Positions 22,538-33,541 of a stretch of 64,000 bases of DNA are shown here, piece by piece. Each line of letters opens with the position of its first letter. Within the stretch, counting starts at the first letter, position 1. The position numbers and the translations under genes are program-made. Origin of the DNA: Dermanyssus gallinae (taxonomy: Eukaryota > Arthropoda > Arachnida > Mesostigmata > Dermanyssidae). A model generated the notes under the pieces. The model saw nothing but the letters and a program-made list of their open reading frames with translations, made no database searches and was not told the origin of the DNA. The stretch is taken from NCBI GenBank assembly GCA_003439945.1, contig QVRM01005487.1, forward strand, positions 1 to 64,000, given 5' to 3'.

Positions 22538-22746
22538 CCGGCTGAGAGCTACCTACGACAAGCTAACCGAAATAGACGAAATACTTATTATATATCAACA
22601 TAAATTATACCGTTTATGTACCCGAGCGTTTTGCAGTGAACTGGAGCGAACGTTTGGATACCCGATCCTGTCCCGGTCACTTCCGTTATTTAGCAGGTCT
22701 TTCATATTAAGCACGTGACCCCGTCTTTAGTAAAACGTTTGTTAAC

Positions 22747-22748
<2 letters not shown>

Positions 22749-22820
<72 letters not shown>
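22749..22820. repeat. (TA)n array, 36 units
   Basis: The longest uninterrupted TA array in the window. Confidence 0.97.
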
Positions 22821-22823
<3 letters not shown>

Positions 22824-24043
22824 CATTTTACTAAGAATGCCAGTGGAGCAACAGGAGAACCCAGGTTGTTGTTTTGAGAGCATGAGCATGGCTATAGCCA
22901 ACGTTTTTAGCTAAGCTCTGTAACTCAATAAGAGCAAATGCATTGTTCTCAGAGTTCACTGACGGTCTCAAGTGACCGGCAGCTTCTAGCGCAGGGAAGG
23001 TTTCGTGTTGAGCGACCAATCAGGACGACCGCTTCCCGTTAATGAGGGTTTTGTGAAATTACCGGTTTGCCAATATGTACAGCCACACGAGCATTCGTCC
23101 GTAGTGATCTCGTAATTGTCAGCACGCGCACTGTGAGAAGAAGACGGCATATCATGAATGTTAGGCTATACATGGAGCCGCCACACGTCCATAACTCACC
23201 CCAAGCACGATGCCATTTTAGGCGAGACCTAAAGGTCTTATGAACCCCGCATGAATGCCTTTTTGTGGCAATGATATGCGGGAAAGCGTAAAAGGGCTAC
23301 GAAGAGAGCTGTTTGTGCAATGTTGCATTATAGAGCGTGTCGGAGCTACGACGGCGGTTTAATCTCCGGCCGTTTTGGGGTGCAATCTCCTTACGCAAGA
23401 GAACCGAGCTCGTGGGGTCCCTCAGGCGAGTGCTTCTTATTGAGAAAGAAGGTTATTTATGGAGTTCAGCCATACCTTTATCTCAGAGCGAGAATTATGG
23501 TTTTTGTAGTATGGCTTTCACACAACACAATATTCTTAACTGCTTCGCACACATCTGATGAGTGCGCCGTTTGCCTTGTCAGGTTGTGTGTGCACATATG
23601 CAGACTGAAGACATGCTATACTAGCCATACCTACGCACTTGTCTTGCAGCTTTGTTGGGAACGCAGCACGCTCAGAATGTATTTCTACTGTGCGGCTTTT
23701 ACTTAAAAGACCCCCTTCCCATGTGCCTTTGGTATGCTAACATTTGGATACTCAATCCTGAGAAACCGAAATGAATTGTCATCTCGTCGCAGCACTGGAA
23801 TGGTGTCGCGTGTTGCGATCGTCATTTAATTTTTGCTCCTCTGATTGTTGTTATTGTGATTAAACTTGCCTATACGTATGCCGTTTGCACGTTTATTTAC
23901 TATCTAATGAAATAATGTGCTTAAAAAAGTACTTTCAAAGTAACACCAACATAGTCAAAGAAGGGAAATACAGCGTTCAAATTCGGTTTACGAGCCGCCT
24001 TGTTTGAGCACAGAAAAGTAAGCTCAGTCCTACAGAGCGTTGG

Positions 24044-24087
<44 letters not shown>

Positions 24088-25285
24088 TAATGTGTGCACT
24101 TGCGATTTTGGAGTCGTAAAGTAGTGCCTGCATTGAAAATATATTTGCCTACCATTTTCAGCCAATTTATTATTGTTTGTTAACAATGTTTACTGTTTTA
24201 TCCGTAGCTAATTTTACTAAAGTAGCCACAATTATGTTACAATAAAATTTCGCGTATGGAGGGGGATCATATCGCTTATAAATGATGATTGTCTATGATT
24301 CAATTTCATCTCCTATTTATTCACTCAGGTTGAGTAGCGATTATAACCAGAAATACAAATACATCACTTTAACAACTACATATAAGGAATGATTGTCTAT
24401 TATTGATGTGACGATAGTGATTTGGATGTTGTAGAAAGGTACTGTTCACTGGTCGATTCATGTGGAAATCTTTGATAACAGATTCGTTTACTCTATCTAG
24501 CTACATACATTGCTAGCGTGCTAATATATAAAGACAATAAAAATTGTAATAACAAATTTAAATGCAATGACTAACTTAGTAGACATTTTCATTTAGCAAC
24601 GATTGTTTTTGCCATTTGACTGATCGTGTCAAATGTTAAAAACGACCCAATCGTGTCGACTTAGTTAACACATGAGTACGTGTCTCGGCTCTAAGCGCAT
24701 TAAGTCAAAAGCCAACTACATGTCTATATACTCGTCTTAAATACTACATAAGTATTCCGTATTTGTCTGTACCGCCCTCGTTCTACATTACAAAGCGAGG
24801 TTTTAGCGCGCATGTAACTTGACGAAAGATGCTTGAAACCTTTTCGTCTTTGTCGCCTTACGAAGGCTCTCTGTCATTACGCGTAAAATATCTCACCACT
24901 AACGTAACTGTGCTTTGTGTCACTTGCTCTGTTTTTGCTGTGCTGTTGTTGCTGCTGCTGCCGCTGCTGCTCCTGCCGCATATGCACCTGTCGAACGGGT
25001 CGATCGGGTACCGCCATAACGTGTCCGTCTTCGAATCTTACCCGAACTGTCTCTGCCATCTCAACCGATCGAACGCGGATCGGATCGAACCTGCTCCGGC
25101 AGTGAGACGCAACGATATGGCATACCGCGAGCGACGCTAAAGCGACGAGAGACGCCCTGAGGGTGGGCGCCCGAACCGACTACGATTTCCAGTTCACCGT
25201 TACTGGGGGCGCCACTCTACGACGCCACCGAACGGCTGGTAAATAAAGACTCGATCGACGAAGACGCGGAACCTCTGTCATCCTA
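22821..25285. other. Intergenic and upstream region of the zinc-finger gene
   Basis: Contains a (TA)n array at 24046-24084. The last 450 bp (24830-25285) are GC-richer and CpG-containing, with CTG/CAG repeats at 24936-24975. This fits a promoter and 5' UTR for the gene starting at 25286. No clear TATA box was found. Confidence 0.4.
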
Positions 25286-28200
25286 ATGTCATCGATTCAA
25301 CCGCTCCTCATGTCTTCGGCGGTGCTGTCGGGCGGAGATGGCGAAGAATTTGGGGTCATCCCTGAAGCCGAAGGCACTGGGCCGCCGCCCACGTTGGCTC
25401 TTCCCGGTGGAGCTCGTCGCGAGCGATCGGCTGCTAACGCGCCGAACGGTGTCGGCCAGCGTCAGATCAAGCCGAGGAACATTCGGACTGCCCTCAAGAA
25501 GCTCTGGCTTGACGAAATGCTACTCACCAAACGGGTGCGCGCGTCATCTCTCCTGCAAAATTCTTCTTTGATATACTGTATATACACTTTGATATCACAA
25601 ACCAATTGTATCACCCATCACATTCGGTTTTTTGTACTTTTTTATTTTGCGCTTGTACTAGTAACGCCGTATTAAAAATATCACATCATTTTAAAGACAA
25701 TTAAATCAGCTTTAAAACACGACAAAATGTTTCTGCGACATGAGTGTCTTCTGCGAGGTTCTGCGCAACTGACACGCTCCATAACATGCAAGCTGCTCTC
25801 CTTGTCGCCGGTACGCTCCTTCCCGGCTATTGTTACCGTGGAGAGACGACATCGTGGTCTGATCCAACGGCTGTAGGCAGTTGTGGACTTAAAACGGGCT
25901 TGTAGGGCCTGATAACGTTGGTAACGCTGGTAGACCCTTTTTCTCTGGAAGGTTTCGGGAATGCAGAATGCACATGCGCCACTAGGAGCCTACGTGACTA
26001 GTGTGGGGCTCACAAACCCACTAAACCCGGATTCCTCCCCACCCTCCCAGGCTCGGTAATACTTGGCATTTCTTCGAAGCCATGGGAGAGGCGTTCCTGC
26101 AATTTATCCTTAATTCAGATATGTCTTCGTCTATCTTTTTGCATATTTAAATGCGTGTCGACAGGGAGCTTATGCCAAATATATACCGTGCTGAAGGGGT
26201 GCGCCAAAAGCTTGAGGGCCTGGCTGCACTTCTCTTCCACCTCCCTCGGCTCCTCGTCTCGACCACTCCCCCGAGGCTACCGCGTGAAACTCTCCCGCAA
26301 CGCTGTTTGACTCTGCAAAAGGTGGATTGGTTCATATTCAACGGCGCTATAGAGAGTTGATGCAAGCTTCAAGCAAGGCAGTGGTCCAGACGGCTCTCTC
26401 TGGCGTAGTCATTTCTCAGAATTCTCTGTTGGCTTTTTCACTGAATAATGAATATTAATAAGTTACTGGGAAACTGACAAAAAACATTGTGCTAGACGCG
26501 TCGTTATATATTTTTATGAGACACCTGCGAATAGAATAGAAAAGTAAAAAAGTGACTATCACTCGATATCGCTCAAGCGTCTTTCCAGTTCATTGATTTA
26601 TAGGGTTAAGAATTGTGTGTGTGTATATTCTGGGCGTGTTATAAAGCTAAACTCTATTGTCTTTCAAATTGTGTAGCCTTTTTTCGTACGGCGTTAATAT
26701 TGTGAAAGAAAAAGGCTTAGAGGCAAACACATACTGTGGGATTAATAGTTCGCTAGAACGACTCTGTCTAACCAAGCGTACTTGCTGTGTGTCCCATTTG
26801 CATTTATCGACCAGATCTTGTGCCCAGTGCCTGGTTGCACGATGGTGTTTCAGACACTACAGGCGATACAGAGCCACTATCAGTTCTGTACGGGTCTCAA
26901 CGAGTCAGGCATCGTCCGGTGTGAGTTCTGCGGCGAACAGTTCTTGTCGCAAAGTCTCGCCCTCGAGATCCATACGGCTGAGGAGCATCGACAGGATCGG
27001 CTTATGTCTTTGAATAAGCCGGATGACCACCTTGGGCCGAGTGTCAAGACCGAACCACACAACTCGCAACAACTGTCTGCCTACGCCGGCAAAGTTAAAA
27101 AGTACGATATAACTAATGGTTAACTTTTTCAATTGGTATTTCGTTACTTTGCGCGATTTTGCATGAATAGGTACAAGGTAATGAAATCCTTGAATCAAAT
27201 CATGAATAATTTGATTACGTAAAGGGGTCGGCTCAACTGACTTTTAACTGACCAACTCTGTGAATAATTTCCTCATACATTGAGTGACTCCACCATATTA
27301 GATTATTATTTATATATAATATTATATATATTATTATTATTATACGCGCACACGCTTCAAGCCTGTCTGCCACCGACAAGCCATCATTTTGGATCGTTTG
27401 GTTACCTGACGAAACACAAGTATTTCACGGGAATATACGCAGGCAAACAATTCTGATTTGAGGGTGCAGGTAATGGAAATAGATAGCTTTTCTAGCTAGC
27501 GCTTGCAAACACATTCGAAAGCATACAGCCTCTGTATTGAGGAGGTTGCTCACAGGCTAGATAGTTCTTACCAATTCAAGCGAGGTGATAAATACAAGAA
27601 ATGTTTTAGTGTGTTGCTGGTGGGTTGTGAGAAACATTGTTGATCTCAAGCGTCTGGTAAACGTCCAGGCCATCAATAGGGTTCTCTACTGCCAGCAACA
27701 CATTTAGATGTAAGGAAAAATTGTCCACATCCGTCTGCAAGGGGGGAGGTTATCAGTTTGAACAAAGTGCCTCTTCATTTAATTCTAATTTAAAAAATGA
27801 ATCATCTTACACTCGCTAAGTAGACAAGCAAGAATTGATCAACAAGGAACAATTTGACTATCGTCTGCGTAGAAGCTGCACACTGATTGACTGACAATTC
27901 TTCGAGGCACAGTGTGACTGGGCACAACATGTTCACGCGTCAAGATGTTTTGACGCTATATATTTCGATTTTGAGTCCGCTTTTGAGACTTTAGCACATA
28001 GTAAACTACTCAAGGTGCTGCCTAAATTCGGGGTAGGCACTAAATTTGTTGCATGGATAGATGACTTCGAACCTTCCATGTACTTGTTCATGATTCCCTG
28101 TCTGAGAAGGCTAAAGCTACTTCTGGCTGCCCTCAAGGAACAATTTTTGGGTCACCTATAATCATCCTTTAAATCAATCCGCTCAAGTATATTATTCCTG

Positions 28201-28531
28201 AAAACGTGCAATACATTATATATGCGGATTATATTAAAATATACAGAAATTGGGATTTATTCGAAGACTGCAGAAAACAGAAAATTAGTTTTACAAGTGG
28301 TTTGACTCGCTTGATCTGAAACTTTCAGTGGTAAAGTGCATTGTACTTCACTTTGGGCACGGAAATTAACAGTACAATTATTCCATCGGGGGCAATCCTC
28401 TTGCTCTGAAAAATTTATAGGAGACATTGGTGTAATGACGTCTTTTAATTTTTTTTAGGGTGCACTTTTTAGGTGCACAGAACACGTAACATACATCGAG
28501 CAACACAGAGAGCGAATTAGAACACACGCCC

Positions 28532-28576
<45 letters not shown>

Positions 28577-31500
28577 TACACTCAAAAATGTTTAAGGTGT
28601 ACTTACTACCTATAATAACATGTGGAACGCACTCTGGAACCCATATCTGAATAGCGCAGCAACTCCTAGACAAGAAATGTAGTAAATACCGACGTCGATT
28701 GAGGAAAATTGATCGTGATATCATCGTTTGTATTGAGAAAAGTCGTATTGAACTGATGCTAAAGATGGTCAACGTTATCCATCCGACTCTGCATCGTGAG
28801 AAGAATATTAAAAGTTTGTAGCGACGAAACGAACTCTAAGCTTAACGGAAATTCGCTAACTCCATGGCTTGAAGTTAACAGACTAAACATGTTTTTGGAA
28901 TACAGCGTATATATATCTATTACTTTTATTTAGGTTGACTTGTATGTTTTACGTCTTGTGGGTGTCGTTCATGCTTTCTGTTGCTCGAAGGCTAACGACA
29001 ATTCAGGTAGAAAAAGAGATGACCTTCTCTAATAACTAATTGGCTGGCTGTTTGGTGTGTTTCTGCGCGCATTCGACCGCATCATACAGACACCGTGAGC
29101 CTTCTGAGCTGATCTCAATACCACCTACGCCACCGCCCGATGTGATGATCGAATCGCGTCGCCGAAACGTCGCATACTCACGCAACCAAGAGGAATTGAT
29201 TGACTGCGAGGAGCTCGAGGGTGTCGTGCGTTTCCCGCTACGCAACCTGCCCAAGGGCGAGCCAGAAGACCCACTGCAGCTGCCTGCGGTGATGATGAAT
29301 CTCGATATCAACCTCAAACCTCGTCCGCTCTCGTTTGACGACCTGGACGAGAACTCGCTTATGGACGACGCTCTACTGCTTGCTGGACCACTGAAGATGA
29401 AGAGCGAGCCGCTGGACAAAGCCGAAGACGACCCTCACTACCTGTCGGATGTCATTAATAAGATGCCGGAACCCGATCTCAAAACTGTGCCGCCCGTACG
29501 CAAACGCCCAAGGCCACAGCAGGTAGGTCAAATTCGCGAGAAATTCGCGTCTTTTCTAGCTACATTATGGATCGATCATCAATTCAAGGAGAGCACCTGG
29601 ATGTCTACGTAACACGTAGCAAAACTGCAACAGCATTTGCATAGGATAGAAACAAATGTTGTTCGAAAATGTTACGTTTCTCACATCTTCCCACTACTTA
29701 ATAGATAAATCGATGGCTCATGCATTACTCTAAACTATAATGCATACATGTATGTTTGTATTCGATTGCAATGGAGCTAGAATAGTGTGCAGGTAGTTCG
29801 ATACACTTAGGCAACTGGTAAGAATTGCCACCTGTGAAATTTCAACTGTCTAATACACTCGCGCACGATGTCTTTCGTGTACAGCACTCTTCGGGACCGG
29901 ACGTGCGATTTGTTCAAGTGATTATGCGGTCGAATTCGGCGGAACCAAACGCCGCGCAATCGATCCTCAGGGACCCGCAGTTCGTCGATGCGATCGTCCA
30001 GCAAACGATGGGTTCCATGGCTCAGTCTGGAGGCACTCAGCTGGATGGCAACACACCACGACGAAAAAAGCGTAAGGCCAGCCAACAGCCCGTCGTTGTG
30101 GTGTCGTTCAACGAACCCGCCCAGGAGCAGGCGGCTCCCTTAGCCATACCGCAGAATACGAGTACCGCATCGACCGTCGCGCAGCAGGCGATAACTACGC
30201 GGTCGCAGAATCAGCCGAATATCATTAAAAAGGCTGTTCGAAATAGGAAACAGGTGTTTCCGCCGGCCTGCGCACCGCCTGCGGGACTGGTTCAGGTCAG
30301 TTCCTCATTGGATCCTGGCAACAAGTTTCTCCAGACGCACACGCTTGCTCCCGGCGACAAGCCTCAGGTGCGGCAGGAGGTCATCGACAACTTTTTTAAT
30401 TCGGCAGTCGTAACTTCGTCTGCCAGTTCGGCTGTGGCAGCCACGGCAGGAACGACCTGCCAGCAGCTGCCGGCCTCATCGTCAAATGTGTCCGAAAGCC
30501 ATGCGGCTACACAGGCGTCCACGTCATTCGTCGAAGATTCTAGTCAACTTGTACAGCAAGCGAATATTCAGACTGCGGTGACTCACCAACACCAATCGCT
30601 CCAACCTATTGAGCAGCAGTCGCAGCAGCAACAACAGCAGCAACAACAACAAGAACATGTTGTGACAACGGTTCCTAGCAGCCAAGAAACGTTCCAACAG
30701 CAGCAGCAACAACAACAACAGCAACAGCATCAGATAGCACAACAACAAATAGTTCAGCAGACAGAGGATTTCCACACGGTTCAAGTGGTTAGCTCTTCCG
30801 ATGTCCTCAGCCATCTAGGCGAACAAGGCTGCCTAATTGTCCCTCCGGAAGCGTTTAGTCAGTTGGAAGGCGCCCAGCTAATCGTGCAGGACGGGCAGAT
30901 CATTGTGCAGAACAAGAACGGCGAGCGGGTCGAGGGATGCCAGGTGGTGTATGGCAACGCGTCGTTTACAACTGACCCGAGTCTTGCGGCTACGGCCGAG
31001 GATTTTGGTCAACCAGCGACCGCTAGTAGCTTGCATCAGATTCAAACCGCTGAGGTGGTGGGCGCTTTGCAAATGGAACAAAATCAGCAGCAACTGCAGC
31101 AGCAGGAGCAACAACAAGATCATCCGCAACATCAGCAGGTTGTGATGATGCACCAACAACACGAAGTACAACACCATCACCAACAACCGCACGAACAACC
31201 ATTATCGCCAATACAGCAGCACCAGCAGCAGCAGCAACAGCAGCAGCAAATGGTGGTGGCCGATGGTACTAATGGCCTTGTCATCACGCAGGTGGATTCG
31301 TCGTTAGGCCAAGTTGTAAGCCATACGACGACTGGAGCTGGAGCTGGCCATATGGCTGGGACAGCAGAGACGGTTGGCTCGATGGTAATGCCGTCACAAC
31401 TTCAGGTGATACCGCTTGAATCTGAAGAAATAGAGCAACAACCGCAGCAACAACAACACCAACACCAGCCGCACCACCATTATGACCAACAACAACAACA

Positions 31501-33541
31501 GCATCATCATCTTCAACAGCAACAAGAACAAACACAGCATCAACAACAGCAACAGCATCAACAACAACAAGAACAAACACAGCATCAACAACAACAACAG
31601 CACCAACAACAACAGCATCAACAACAACAGCAACAACAACATGAAGTAGAACAACGGCAGCAGGAACAGCAACAACTGCACATCTCTACCGACTCGTCAC
31701 AGGGTGACTCTGTGCAGATCAGCATCATTTCCTTGAAGGACTCTGACGAAACTGTTGCGCAGGACCAGCACCAAAATCCTGTACAGGTCTCAGAACAGCC
31801 TCTTAATGCAACGCAGGAGCCAAATGTTCAACAACATGTACACAGCGAGAGTACCGGCTGTACTGTTCAGCAGAACAGCATCACAACGGAACAGCCGCAG
31901 AGAGAGCAGGACAACGTTAATGGAGCTCACATAGAGCATCATGTACAGCAGCAGCAGCAACAGCGTAGATCAATTGAAGAGATGCAAGAGGTCGTTGTTC
32001 AGGAAGGTGAAGTTATTTGCCACACCACGCCTGACACTGAAGATAAAGAGGACGCCGATACAACGGCCACCCAGGCCGCTGAAGCTCTACTTACCCTTCG
32101 ACCACGTAAGTACTTCATACTATGAATGTCCAGACATGCATAAGGCCGACTGACATGTGCAGACTGCGCATGCAAAGTTTACGTTTGAACTATTGCTCAG
32201 TTGTGTTTTATTACCTAAGACTAGGATTGTAGCTAACTGATAGTGTATTTTTACCGAGAATCGTACCAAACGTGATTAGAGTAGATAAACGCATTCTAAT
32301 TTAACTAGCTGATTGGCTTTGAGTAGGTTGCAAGTCTTCAGCAAGCCCGTGGACGTTAAATATTGGCTGAGGGTCAGCTTTAAAAAGAAGGTTACAAGCA
32401 CTATATTGAGCAACAGCCGCAGTATGTTAATTTATAGAGTTCAGCTAACTGGATTTATGGGACTCATAGAACTCAATCACTCCAGTGTAGCTTAACATAA
32501 AACTCACTTCTCCACTTTAGAATTTATCGTGGTTAGTTCATGGCGAATAATTTCCTATTTTATTTAGACCGGTAAACTGACTAATCCGTTTCGTGTGCTT
32601 TTCGGCATTCTTCGATGCCGGAAAGTCTATGAACGCTATGAAATTTTTAAGTCAGAGTTCTCTTCAGATCTCTAGGATGAAATTATATTCAGTTTCCTTT
32701 ATTTCCCGCAGAGAATCGTTGCAGTATGCCAACGTCGCCACTTTTGCTTCCCGACGAACTGCAGCTAATGCAACCGTCGACCGTTGGGGGTGTGTCCGTC
32801 CGAGCCGAAACCAGCGTAAAGGAGGTAAGCCGAAATGAGGAGATCACGACAGAGCACATCGTAACCTGCGAGGGTGAGGAAATGTTTCAAATTATTCCTG
32901 AACCCCAGACACGGCCCGACGAAGCTGAATTAGCCACGCAAGGCGATAGCAGCTCGGTGGAACCTGACAAGCCCATCGAACGAACGGGTTTAGTTGAGAC
33001 GCAAAACGAGAATGCTCAGAGTGATCAGGTGGAAATGCCTCCCGCGGCCGTCCACATCACCGACAACTCAGCTATGGCTGTGACAACAGCAGAGGCCGAT
33101 TCCGATCTTGTGGTAGGTTGAGCCTACAACACACTATATATATACTTGTTTTCTTCATGCATATATATATATATATATATATGTTACACGTATGACGAAG
33201 GATTAGCTAAGCCAATGTGCCTAGCAAACACTTTTAAATATATATATATATGGATGGAGATTTTGTTTAAAAAACAACCTAGGAGTAGAATGTTGTTGTC
33301 CTTCTTTTCTAGACACAACAAATATCAAATCATAAAAACAGAACAAAACCTTTGAAAAAAAGAGACCCGTTGGTGATAAAACAAAGAAAGAGGAAATTCG
33401 AGTTTTTCGAATCGACATTGTATATTTGCATTAGCCTGTAAATATCATTGACGCCGTGTATTGCGAGTAATTTAGATCTATCGATTTTTTCTGTTTTTCC
33501 AGGTTGTGGAGGCGGAAAAGTACTCAAGTACCCGTGCGTGA
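25286..33541 (+). CDS. Zinc-finger protein with large Gln/His-rich region (six exons)
   Basis: Exons read from splice signals and phases: 25286-25534, 26815-27101, 29090-29522, 29885-32105, 32712-33112, 33503-33541. The joined length is a multiple of three (1,209 aa). Exon 1 is charged and ends ALKKLWLDEMLLTKR. Exon 2 opens a C2HC finger (C86, C91, H104, C108) followed by a C2H2 finger (C119, C122, H136, H141). Exon 3 is acidic, with KSEP and KTEP motifs that look like sumoylation sites. Exon 4 has a basic PRRKKRK nuclear-localisation-like patch, then long Gln and His runs. The layout suggests a nuclear transcription regulator, but I recognise no ortholog. The exon 1 to 2 link rests on a weaker donor (CGG|GTGCGC). 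The 3' end is uncertain: a tandem donor at 33113 and 33117 would give a different, zinc-finger-like tail. The gene has no partner operon and lies alone. Confidence 0.75.
25940..26095 (+). repeat. Dispersed repeat family C, copy in intron 1 of the zinc-finger gene
   Basis: GGAAGGTTTCGGGAATGCAG, then AGTGTGGGGCTCACAAACCC, CCGGATTCCTCCCCACCCTC, and TTCTTCGAAGCCATGG. It matches the 21270 and 49026 copies block by block. Confidence 0.85.
27920..28430 (+). pseudogene. CR1/Jockey-like reverse transcriptase fragment in intron 2 of the zinc-finger gene
   Basis: Spread over shifted frames, the conceptual product has a motif A-like DFESAFETLAHSKLLKVL, then SGCPQGTIFGSP (motif B, cf. SGVPQGSVLGP), YIIYADYIKIY (motif C, where the second catalytic Asp of ADD is Tyr), and W..SLDLKLSVVKCIVLHFG, the usual segment following the YADD box. 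Stops and frameshifts are frequent and the catalytic box is mutated, so this is a fossil. It lies in the sense direction within the 1,988-bp intron. Clade (CR1, L2 or Jockey) cannot be settled from so short a piece. Confidence 0.75.
28535..28573. repeat. (TA)n array in intron 2 of the zinc-finger gene
   Basis: About 20 TA units, 3' of the RT fragment and upstream of exon 3. Confidence 0.95.
32335..32390 (+). mobile_element. SINE family A, 3' fragment
   Basis: CCCGTGGACGTTAAATATTG followed by GCTGAGGGTCAGC and an A-rich end matches the 3' body of the copies at 18750-18795 and 22340-22390. The tRNA-like head is missing, consistent with 5' truncation or decay. It lies in intron 4 of the zinc-finger gene, in the sense orientation. 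Confidence 0.75.

Noticed and set aside
1181..22820. CRISPR-like regular repeats
   Set aside because: The repeated units are (TA)n microsatellites and dispersed transposons. There is no spacer regularity and the genome is eukaryotic.
24877..25059. Minus-strand ORF starting MAETVRVRFEDGHVMAV upstream of the zinc-finger gene
   Set aside because: The start looks coding and a GTAAGA donor follows, but the rest is a Gln run from CAG repeats and no second exon was found. Most likely a shadow of the promoter/5' UTR.
24780..25290. Possible LTR ending at AATAAA near 25242, followed by a coding start
   Set aside because: No primer-binding site, no matching second LTR and no gag/pol motifs. The following exon joins in phase with the zinc-finger exon 2 instead.
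30524..31681. Leu-rich and Val-rich minus-strand ORFs opposite the polyQ exon
   Set aside because: They are the antisense of CAG/CAA repeats. The plus-strand frame is the one with phased exons on both sides.
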